Of a DNA stretch of 13,747 bases, positions 1-6,090 are shown in pieces. The translations under genes and the position numbers were made by a program. Every line of letters starts with the position of its first letter. Position 1 is the first letter of the stretch. A model generated the notes under the pieces. The model made no database searches and had not been told where the DNA came from. It was given only the letters and a program-made list of their open reading frames with translations. The DNA is from DASXTB01 sp036505615 (GTDB lineage: Bacteria > Acidobacteriota > UBA6911 > JACQSX01), in NCBI GenBank assembly GCA_036505615.1, contig DASXTB010000173.1, forward strand, positions 1 through 13,747, written 5' to 3'.

Positions 1-110
1 TTAATGGGCCCGGTGTCGGTGTATTGCTCCTCGGCCACCTGTCGCAGAGTGCGGAATACGAACTTAAGCCCACTCAGCGGCAAAGATAAAAGGTCGTCAA
101 GCAGGAACAT
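1..110 (-). CDS. gvpG: Gas vesicle protein GvpG, N-terminal part (runs off left edge)
   Basis: Reading the minus strand from an ATG at 110 gives 36 residues before the window ends, beginning MFLLDDLLSLPLSGLKFVFR and continuing into TLRQVAEEQYTD. The opening hydrophobic stretch with LPL-x-G-L, followed by a helix ending in QVAEE and an acidic segment, is the usual start of GvpG. GvpG is a small (about 80-100 aa) accessory protein needed for gas-vesicle assembly. It begins 24 nt after the stop of a gvpF/L gene, matching the common gvpF-gvpG order. No strong Shine-Dalgarno site is seen, so expression may depend on translation of the upstream gene. The next in-frame ATG upstream, at 120, meets a stop after seven codons, which supports 110 as the start. 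The C-terminus lies outside the window. Confidence 0.72.
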   Translation of the reverse strand, partial: MFLLDDLLSLPLSGLKFVFRTLRQVAEEQYTDTGPI

Positions 111-134
111 GGCAAGCCATTATTCCGGTGCGGC

Positions 135-1007
135 TCAAGAAGCCGACCCTCGCTCAAGTTTGAGGCGTATGTTCACAAAATTGTAAGGCGGCCACGGCCC
201 CGTGTACTTGAACTTCAGACGTTTTCCGTATTTTTTTGCCAGTTTGTTTACAACCGCGTCGAATTCGGCTTCACGTTTTCTTTCCACCAGGAATGCAGCG
301 TTCATGATCATTTTGTCGCCGATGGGCTGGTTATCACGTGAGGCGACACAGCAACTGCGAAGCGCTTCATAGATCTCACGCACATACAGAGTGGCGCGCT
401 CGGCCAATGCTTTGTCAATCATCCGGCCCAGCTGCATACGCGCGAAATAGGTTGACTGCAACTGTTTGCGGACGATCTCCTGGTGAAACTTCCGGAGCTC
501 TTCATCGTGCTGCTGCAGCTCGTCGATAATTTGATCGCGGTCCCAGTTAACCTTTACACCGAATTCGAGCTTGCCCGCCATTTGCTTCAAGACGTCTTTG
601 AGTGAAACGTAAATGCTTTTTAACACCTGCCGAATATCGTCGTCGGTACGAAACACGGTTCCGAAACTCATCGGGATGATGGTGTAATTTTTCATTACGG
701 TTTCGATCACATGTTCGTGTGCCAGGGCGTTTTCCCGGGTCGGATCGAATATTGCAACCGCGGTTTTACTGACCACGGCGGCGATGTCTTGATAATTGAC
801 GCCATAGACAGGTTCGCCCGCCCCGCCAATACCGATCTTGCCGAAATTCAGGTGTTCTTTGGTTTCCACAATGCCATAGACGTAACGTCCGCCTTCCCCG
901 GGAGCCGTTTCCGGGGCATTGGGCCTGTCCGAGATTCGGACGTGCAAGTCCTCTTTGCCGACGTCACTGCTTCTGCGGGTTAGCTTGCTCAAGGGCTTGG
1001 TCGCCAT
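135..1007 (-). CDS. gvpF: Gas vesicle protein GvpF/GvpL family (copy next to gvpG)
   Basis: This is a 290-aa member of the GvpL/GvpF family, accessory proteins that bind GvpA and act in nucleation and assembly of the vesicle shell. After a basic, low-complexity N-terminal extension of about 40 residues comes the family's opening strand RYVYGIV (about 41-47). The central part carries MSFGTVF and a long helical segment, and the protein ends with the conserved GPWPPYNFVN motif (about 270-279). I chose ATG at 1007. An in-frame TTG at 1040 would add 11 basic residues, but neither start has a strong ribosome site. It follows the histidine kinase gene by 50 nt and precedes gvpG by 24 nt. I name it gvpF from position (A-[kinase]-F-G); sequence alone does not separate F from L. 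Confidence 0.88.
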   Translation of the reverse strand: MATKPLSKLTRRSSDVGKEDLHVRISDRPNAPETAPGEGGRYVYGIVETKEHLNFGKIGIGGAGEPVYGVNYQDIAAVVSKTAVAIFDPTRENALAHEHVIETVMKNYTIIPMSFGTVFRTDDDIRQVLKSIYVSLKDVLKQMAGKLEFGVKVNWDRDQIIDELQQHDEELRKFHQEIVRKQLQSTYFARMQLGRMIDKALAERATLYVREIYEALRSCCVASRDNQPIGDKMIMNAAFLVERKREAEFDAVVNKLAKKYGKRLKFKYTGPWPPYNFVNIRLKLERGSAS

Positions 1008-1057
1008 TTTAGTTTCTCGCTTAGTGGATTTTGGTTTCAAAGTCTTATATCTCGCAA

Positions 1058-3184
1058 TTACTTTAATGGAGCGATCGGAACCTGCCGAACAATGGGGAAG
1101 GTCAGCTTGAATACTGTGCCCCTACCCACGGTACTGCGCACCCGGATTCGGCCACCATGATTTTCCACAATTCCCTTGACGATCCAAAGTCCCAAACCAG
1201 TTCCCTTTTCGCCCTTTGTAGAAATGAAAGGCTCAAACATGGACTTCTGGAGTTCGCCAGGAATTCCGGAGCCCGTGTCTGCCACAACTAGTCTTAATGA
1301 ACTATGTAAGCCATCCAGTGCGCGAATCTCGCTGGTTTCAATGAGCAGCTTGCCGCCCGCTTTCATGCTGTCCTTGGCGTTGACCACCAGGTTGGAAAGC
1401 AATTGACGGAACTGGTCGGCAGAACCCTTGATGGGTGGAAGTTTCCCCAGCGTTTTATTTATCTGAACGCCGGATTTCTCCAGGGGCCGTGCAAACAATG
1501 CGAGTGTGTCTTCCACCACGCTGTTCAAATCAAAGTTGCCCAGCGGAGCCGTGTAACGATAAAGCCCAAGCATCTGCCGAACGATGCGGGTAACTCTGTC
1601 GTTTTCGGTCCTCAGAACTTCAAAAATGGGATTGAGTTGAGGATCCAGTTTCCCCGCGAGCAGGTGAATGGCATTTTTCATCGCCTCTAGAGGATTGTTG
1701 ATCTCGTGGGCAATGGTTCCCGCCAAACGGCCGGTAGCGGCGAACTTCTCCATCTCCAGCATTCGTCTTTCCAGCTGAAGTTGTTCCAGTTTTTTCCAGG
1801 CCGAGAAATCACGCAGCACGGTCACGGTGTACGCTACCTGTCCGCGAGCGTCGTAAATCTTACCCGACCGGGCAGCATATTCCGTATCTGTACGAGAAGT
1901 TGGGTTGTGAAGATAGAGCGTACGGTTTTCTTTGTCTGAGAAGGAGAAAGTAAACGAATTCAGGTATGCGTCCAGTTTGGCCTGGTTCTTTACTACTTGG
2001 GGATCCTTGGATGTTTCGACCGAGCCGAATAGATCTTTTGCCATGGGATCGAGCAAGACAATCTTGGCCGAATTGTCGGCAACGATAATCGGGTCACCCA
2101 CGTTCTCAATGACCAGATTGAGGCGATCGCGATCCTGGCTCACAATCTCTTCGGCAGTGCGGAGCTTCTCCAGATTGGCCCGAACTTCTTCATCGGCACG
2201 ACGCAGGTCAGTAACGTCACGCATCACGGTTACCATGCCGGTACGGACCGTTTCCTTGCTGAAGGTGGGAGCCGAGACGGCTTCAAAAAGAACTTCTTCG
2301 CCTTCCATCACATCCACCAGCGTGAGATCGCGAGAAGCGCCACTCGCGCTGACTACCATCGAGGACAACGCCGCCGAGAAGAGCAAGTTGTTCAACTCTA
2401 CCGCCCGCTTGCCTCCCTCGCTGACGCCTTCGGGGACACGGAAGAAACGTTCCGCAGCCTTATTCTGCGTAATTACACGATGCTGACTGTCGGTGAGGAT
2501 CACGGGATCGGCCATGCTTTGCATCACCGCCTGCAAGCGCGCAATGGTTACTTCCATGTCGCGCATGCGGTTGTAGTAATGCTCCACCTTGAAGAGGCGG
2601 GAAAGGTAACCGTTGGCTCGCGCTGCCAGCGCCCTCAACTGCTCTAAATGTGCCTCACTGGTGTTCTTGTGAACTTGGGCGAGCACCAGCGTGGCGTAGG
2701 CTTGCATGCCGCAGGCAGCACAAACTTGATCTTCAAACTGCATTTTCCTGGTAATTCGAGCATTTTGGATCGCCAGGCAGTCCTGCCGCCGCTCCCTCTC
2801 TGCTTCCCAACACCGACTCGAGCTGCGGTAGATCATGGGATAGGCGTACCAGGGACTGCTGCCGTTATCGGGATGCAGGATTGCAGGATTAGGATTTTGC
2901 AATGCGGAAACGATTGGGTTCTCACTGGCCCACAGCGAAGTCCGGAACTTCGCCAGAAAAGAGTTATCACAATTCAGAGAGGCAGTAGGTTTCACCTCAC
3001 CTGTTTCGAAATCTACTTCCAAAATCATTGCCCGGGAGAAGCCAAGCTTGACGATTTCTTCGAGGAGGATGGGGAAAATCTCCTCTGGGCGTTCGGCGGA
3101 GAGCAGCCGCAGAGCTGCCGATTCGCTTACGGAATCGCGAGAAACGAATACCTTGGATTTGGGCCGCAGCTGTGGGGTTGCCAT
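1058..3184 (-). CDS. Hybrid-less sensor histidine kinase with GAF-like and two PAS domains
   Basis: This is a 708-aa cytoplasmic-looking sensor kinase with no obvious membrane segments. Residues about 23-195 look like a GAF-type sensor. They include four cysteines, C125, C136, C155 and C158, the last two as CAAC, which could hold a metal or cluster. Two PAS domains follow (about 214-328 and 354-462), joined by a short charged helix. The dimerisation/phosphoacceptor box is GTIAHEINNPLE with H493. The ATP-binding domain shows the N box around N602, DTGSGIP (636-642) and GTGLGLW (661-667). There is no receiver domain, so a separate response regulator is expected, but none is in the window. The gene starts 32 nt after gvpA with GGAG upstream of ATG, and no terminator lies between, so co-transcription with gvpA is likely. 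A role in controlling gas-vesicle production is inferred from position only. Confidence 0.93.
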   Translation of the reverse strand: MATPQLRPKSKVFVSRDSVSESAALRLLSAERPEEIFPILLEEIVKLGFSRAMILEVDFETGEVKPTASLNCDNSFLAKFRTSLWASENPIVSALQNPNPAILHPDNGSSPWYAYPMIYRSSSRCWEAERERRQDCLAIQNARITRKMQFEDQVCAACGMQAYATLVLAQVHKNTSEAHLEQLRALAARANGYLSRLFKVEHYYNRMRDMEVTIARLQAVMQSMADPVILTDSQHRVITQNKAAERFFRVPEGVSEGGKRAVELNNLLFSAALSSMVVSASGASRDLTLVDVMEGEEVLFEAVSAPTFSKETVRTGMVTVMRDVTDLRRADEEVRANLEKLRTAEEIVSQDRDRLNLVIENVGDPIIVADNSAKIVLLDPMAKDLFGSVETSKDPQVVKNQAKLDAYLNSFTFSFSDKENRTLYLHNPTSRTDTEYAARSGKIYDARGQVAYTVTVLRDFSAWKKLEQLQLERRMLEMEKFAATGRLAGTIAHEINNPLEAMKNAIHLLAGKLDPQLNPIFEVLRTENDRVTRIVRQMLGLYRYTAPLGNFDLNSVVEDTLALFARPLEKSGVQINKTLGKLPPIKGSADQFRQLLSNLVVNAKDSMKAGGKLLIETSEIRALDGLHSSLRLVVADTGSGIPGELQKSMFEPFISTKGEKGTGLGLWIVKGIVENHGGRIRVRSTVGRGTVFKLTFPIVRQVPIAPLK

Positions 3185-3216
3185 TTAGGATCTACTCCGT
3201 GAAACCACAGCCAACT

Positions 3217-3522
3217 TCAACCGCGACGACGGCCTCCACGCCGGGCGGGAACGCGAGTAACCCGTCGCGTAGTTTCCATCGGGATCTCCGGTTGCTCTAC
3301 CCCGGGCAACTGCGGGCGCGAAACGATTCCCATTAGACCGACGGCATCCGCGTATTTCAAATAAGTATCGATCGAGGCCACAACCACGCGCGCTTCGACC
3401 GTGATTAAATCGATGCCGACCAGAGAAATGCGTACCCAGGCGTCGATTACGATTCCTTTGTCCAATACCCGATCGAGTACGTCGATGAGGCTTGAACCAC
3501 CCGATATGCGTTCGACAGCCAT
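3217..3522 (-). CDS. gvpA: Gas vesicle major structural protein GvpA, with Arg-rich tail
   Basis: GvpA is the small hydrophobic protein that forms the ribs of the gas-vesicle wall. Residues 11-63 match the family closely: a first helix (SLIDVLDRVLDKGIVIDAW), then the beta strands VRISLVGIDLITVEARVVV, then the second helix ending YLKYADAVGL. Typical GvpA is about 70-75 aa; this one is 101 aa because of a C-terminal tail (about 65-101) with nine arginines, ending ARRGGRRRG. The start is firm: AGGAGG at 3531-3536 on the minus strand lies 8 nt before ATG, the best ribosome site in the cluster, as expected for an abundant protein. It sits 25 nt after gvpJ and 32 nt before the kinase gene. It is the only true GvpA in the window. 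Confidence 0.95.
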   Translation of the reverse strand: MAVERISGGSSLIDVLDRVLDKGIVIDAWVRISLVGIDLITVEARVVVASIDTYLKYADAVGLMGIVSRPQLPGVEQPEIPMETTRRVTRVPARRGGRRRG

Positions 3523-3547
3523 GAAACTTTCCTCCTAGTAAATGCGG

Positions 3548-3847
3548 CTAAGCTTTGCGCCTGGCATTAGGCACTCGCGCTCTGGCCCTGCGCGCTGGGG
3601 GCTTCGCCGGAGGAAGGGCAGGGCGAGTTACCCCCGCCGGCATAGTGAGGTGAGGATCGTACTTCCACCAGTTCAAACCGATCTGTTCGGCTTTGTCCAC
3701 AGAACACACCAGCAGACGAATGCGAATCGTGAGCAGTTCGACGTTCGCCAGTGAAATGCGAATGTCGCCGGCAACCACTAAACCCTTATCCAGAACCCGG
3801 TCCAGGATGTCGACTAAGGTCCCGGATGACGATGGAAGTCTATCCAT
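3548..3847 (-). CDS. gvpJ: Gas vesicle protein GvpJ (minor GvpA-like protein)
   Basis: This is a 99-aa GvpA/GvpJ-family protein. It shares the LVDILDRVLDKG helix and the strand-rich DIRISLANVELLTIRIRLL, but has the J-type signature after the second helix, with IGLNWWKYDP around residues 56-65. GvpJ is a minor component thought to act in shell nucleation or tip formation. The last 30 residues are Pro- and Arg-rich (PAKPPARRARARVPNARRKA), echoing the basic tail of the adjacent GvpA. The ATG at 3847 has only a weak AAGAAGAA ribosome site. It is the first gene after the intergenic control region and is followed by gvpA after 25 nt, so a gvpJ-gvpA-kinase-gvpF-gvpG transcription unit is likely. Confidence 0.9.
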   Translation of the reverse strand: MDRLPSSSGTLVDILDRVLDKGLVVAGDIRISLANVELLTIRIRLLVCSVDKAEQIGLNWWKYDPHLTMPAGVTRPALPPAKPPARRARARVPNARRKA

Positions 3848-3913
3848 GTAGTTTCTTCTTAATTTTGGGGGAAAAAAACGGCTTACGACAGCGAAATCGA
3901 TTGCCGCTCGACG

Positions 3914-3942
3914 ATGCTACTGACTCATGTGAGCGAAGTCAA
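3914..3942 (-). promoter_or_regulatory. Putative sigma70-type promoter for gvpJ-gvpA
   Basis: On the minus strand, TTGACT (3942-3937) and TAGCAT (3919-3914) are separated by exactly 17 nt, matching the -35 and -10 consensus at 5/6 and 4/6 positions. Transcription would start near 3907, giving a leader of about 60 nt before gvpJ. Short inverted arms, TGACT and AGTCA, overlap the -35 and spacer. This is a by-eye match, not a scored prediction. Confidence 0.4.
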
Positions 3943-3988
3943 TTGCCCAAGCGGTGGATACGTTATCAATAGATAAAATACAGCAGGA

Positions 3989-4028
3989 CTACAGGAAAAT
4001 ACGTTAGGAAATACTGTTTTTCCTGTAG
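3989..4028. repeat. Perfect 11-bp inverted repeat between gvpK and gvpJ
   Basis: CTACAGGAAAA (3989-3999) is repeated in inverted form as TTTTCCTGTAG (4018-4028) around an 18-nt loop, starting 5 nt after the gvpK stop codon. AAATAC occurs three times here (3976-3981, 3997-4002, 4009-4014), the first two 21 nt apart. The stem is AT-rich and is not followed by a run of T on the minus strand, so it is not a clear intrinsic terminator. It may be an mRNA-stabilising or attenuating hairpin after gvpK, or a protein-binding site upstream of the gvpJ promoter. Confidence 0.6.
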
Positions 4029-4033
4029 ATGAA

Positions 4034-4378
4034 TTACTCAACCAGACGCCCCAGTGGACCCAGATCCAAGTTGAGATCGGCAGGGGTGAGATTGAAATGG
4101 GTTGCAAGTTCCGCTATTTTGCTTTCCAGTTTCATCAAGGCCTCGCCCATCTGCTCAACCTGTTCCTCGGTTAGGGAGTTCCCTTCCATCCGCCGGATGG
4201 CCTGTCGCTCCAGTAACTGCCGCAATAGTTCAATCAGACTGAGGACCAACTTAGCCAGACTCTTCTCAATTGTCTCCGGCGAACAGTCAATACGTCCCGA
4301 CAGTCCGGCAGCGGCATCAGAAAGGCGCAAAGCCTCCGTTACTTCTGAAATGTCAGAGTCGATGTCTTTGTTCGCCAT
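4034..4378 (-). CDS. gvpK: Gas vesicle protein GvpK
   Basis: This 114-aa protein matches GvpK along its length: the helical LVLSLIELLRQLLERQAIRRM block, then SLTEEQVEQMGEALMKLE, and the ending LTPADLNLDLGPLGRL. GvpK is a conserved accessory protein required for vesicle formation in several hosts. I use ATG at 4378, whose A is shared with the TGA of the upstream gvpF/L-type gene (TGATG), a standard coupled arrangement. A GTG one codon earlier is possible. It is the last gene before the 187-nt control region, so it probably ends a first gvp transcription segment. Confidence 0.93.
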   Translation of the reverse strand: MANKDIDSDISEVTEALRLSDAAAGLSGRIDCSPETIEKSLAKLVLSLIELLRQLLERQAIRRMEGNSLTEEQVEQMGEALMKLESKIAELATHFNLTPADLNLDLGPLGRLVE

Positions 4379-5031
4379 CACTGCTCTTTCAAAAATTCAC
4401 TGGCTGGCCACGGTCCGGTGACACGGGGCTCAGACTCAGTTGGAACGGAAACACCTTTCATCTGCCGTAAAAAAGCTTGCACGTCACTTCTATCGACCAA
4501 CGCGAAACAACGAATTCCCGCGACAGTTTCGTGGTGCCGCCAGTCTTTTGCCAGGTGTTGGGCCGCTTCCCGAAAGCGGGCAACGATACTCTCAATATAT
4601 TGATGCTGGGCCTGACGACCCCGGAGGTATTCCGCGCCCGATTTTGGCGAGGTGGCTTGCGGCTGGGTTGAAGTCTGCATCTTGAGTTGAATTTCCATCT
4701 GAACGCAATTATGTAACCGGAGTAGCGCCTCACGGTACTCTGCCTGATGCTCTGTTAGGAATTGCGAGAGCGCCGTTTCATCCGTGAGAATCGTGGGAAA
4801 GCGAAACGGAATAATCGCGGTCTGCCGCAGAAGATCTTGCAGCACGCGGTTGAAGTCCAGCGCGGCTTCCTGGATGGACGCATTCCCTACCACATCCTGT
4901 GGATCGAATTGTGAAGTAAGGCATTGCAAGTCGTCGATGCGGACGGTTTCGATGGTTGTTCCTCGAACTCCGGCGTGTGGGACCGCTATCTCAGGCTGCG
5001 TTTCAGTGATGCAGTACGCGAGGACAGCCAT
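4378..5031 (-). CDS. Short GvpF/GvpL family protein (second copy)
   Basis: This is a 217-aa GvpL/GvpF-family protein, the shortest of the three in this window (the others are 255 and 290 aa). It opens MAVLAYCI, has the family's helical segment preceded by TAIIPFRFPTIL, and ends with VTGPWPASEFLKEQ. That ending retains the GPWP signature but loses the PPY(S/N)FV that follows it in the other copies. Both ends overlap neighbours by a single base: TAATG with the gvpS-like gene upstream and TGATG with gvpK downstream. This indicates tight translational coupling. It presumably acts with GvpK and the GvpA-like proteins in assembly. The exact F or L identity cannot be decided from sequence alone. Confidence 0.88.
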   Translation of the reverse strand: MAVLAYCITETQPEIAVPHAGVRGTTIETVRIDDLQCLTSQFDPQDVVGNASIQEAALDFNRVLQDLLRQTAIIPFRFPTILTDETALSQFLTEHQAEYREALLRLHNCVQMEIQLKMQTSTQPQATSPKSGAEYLRGRQAQHQYIESIVARFREAAQHLAKDWRHHETVAGIRCFALVDRSDVQAFLRQMKGVSVPTESEPRVTGPWPASEFLKEQ

Positions 5032-5285
5032 TACCGCGGTGACCCCTTCGAGGAAGCTTCCGAAGGACTGACGTTGGGAAGTCGCATGTGCCGCATCGCG
5101 GTTTCGACCGAGGTGAGAACCACGTCTAAACCCAGAAAGACCAGATCCACACCCGCGAGTGAGATCACCAGGCTACCTCGAATCACTACCCCGGCGTTCA
5201 GCACATGGTCGAGGATGTCCAGCAAAGTCATCTCTTGATCGCGATCAGCGCTGGCGATCACCAAATCTTCTGAGGGCTGCGGCAT
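5031..5285 (-). CDS. gvpS: GvpA/GvpJ-family minor protein, GvpS/GvpM-like
   Basis: From ATG at 5285 the product is 84 aa. Its core, LLDILDHVLNAGVVIRGSLV followed by ISLAGVDLVFLGLDVVLTSVET, has the GvpA fold, but the DLVFLGL strand is typical of the GvpS/GvpM-type minor paralogues rather than of GvpA or GvpJ. It lies between two gvpF/L genes and just before gvpK, which fits the L-S-K order of actinobacterial clusters. The start is uncertain: no good ribosome site precedes this ATG, and an in-frame TTG at 5354 would add 23 residues and overlap gvpL by 32 nt. The stop shares one base with the next ATG. The tail (SPSEASSKGSPR) is short and much less arginine-rich than those of GvpA and GvpJ. Confidence 0.8.
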   Translation of the reverse strand: MPQPSEDLVIASADRDQEMTLLDILDHVLNAGVVIRGSLVISLAGVDLVFLGLDVVLTSVETAMRHMRLPNVSPSEASSKGSPR

Positions 5286-5322
5286 AAAATTATTTTGAGA
5301 GTTGATGGGTTCCGCCGTGGTT

Positions 5323-6090
5323 TCAGGATTTAGACTCGCTTTCTCGCGATACAAAAGAATATGGGGGCCAGGGCCCGGTGATTTCGATTTTTCGTTTGTC
5401 CTTCCAATCGCGGGAAAAACGGCGCAGAAGGTTCTGCAACTTAGTCCTGTCCGCCCGTTTCACCAGCACGCTGACCTGGTATTGCAAGTCGCGGCGCCCT
5501 CCACTAATCTTGCCACCCTCAGCGGTGGCTACGCCAAGCTGATCTAGTTCGTAGGCGAAACGTTTCACGTCTTCATCCGCCTTCGGAGGAGTACGGCTTT
5601 GCAGCAAGCTAGACTTCGCTTGCAAATACTCTTTTCCGGTGCGCACCTTGGGCGGAAGATTGACGCGTGCAGGCAGCACAAAGACCTTTACTCCCCATTC
5701 TTCACTCCCCTGGATGCGACTAAAATCGGTTTCCAGCGCTGCTTTTCTTTTGCTGATGTCGTCTTGGAGCGAAGAGTCACTTAAAAACACCGTCCCTAAA
5801 CGTGCGGGCAACATATCTTGCTTGTCAGCGATGGAGGCGACAGCGCGCTGGTGACGAACGCTTACCGCAGCCAACCAATCCAAATCTTCCAGCTTGCGCG
5901 AAAGATTTTCCCCAAAGTCTTCGGCGGGAACGCGGCTTACCCAACATATCAGACCTGCACAATCGAGCGCTTCAATTTTGGATTCGCCGTCCACGCCGGG
6001 CACTTGCGGGGGATTGCTGACGGGTGGCCTGGTGACACCGTACAAATAGACAACGGAATCCGGCTGGTGCCGGGTCATCGTGCGCGCCAT
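5323..6090 (-). CDS. gvpL: Gas vesicle protein GvpL/GvpF family (copy next to the ATPase)
   Basis: This is a 255-aa GvpL/GvpF-family accessory protein. The first domain starts with VVYLYGVTRPP (about 13-23) and includes MLPARLGTVF. A second, helix-rich part leads into paired strands (LQYQVSVLVKR) and the C-terminal signature ITGPWPPYSFV (about 237-247). AGGAG lies about 5 nt before ATG at 6090, inside the end of the upstream ATPase gene, which overlaps this one by 16 nt. That overlap ties the ATPase to the gvp cluster. Its position before gvpS and gvpK is the reason for calling it gvpL. Confidence 0.89.
   Translation of the reverse strand: MARTMTRHQPDSVVYLYGVTRPPVSNPPQVPGVDGESKIEALDCAGLICWVSRVPAEDFGENLSRKLEDLDWLAAVSVRHQRAVASIADKQDMLPARLGTVFLSDSSLQDDISKRKAALETDFSRIQGSEEWGVKVFVLPARVNLPPKVRTGKEYLQAKSSLLQSRTPPKADEDVKRFAYELDQLGVATAEGGKISGGRRDLQYQVSVLVKRADRTKLQNLLRRFSRDWKDKRKIEITGPWPPYSFVSRESESKS

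Noticed and set aside
1932..3202. Two 184-aa plus-strand frames
   Set aside because: They are antisense to the histidine kinase gene and Ser/Thr/Arg-rich without any domain.
3989..4028. Intrinsic terminator after gvpK
   Set aside because: The stem is AT-rich and the minus strand continues TCCTGCTG, with no T run, so I list it only as an inverted repeat.
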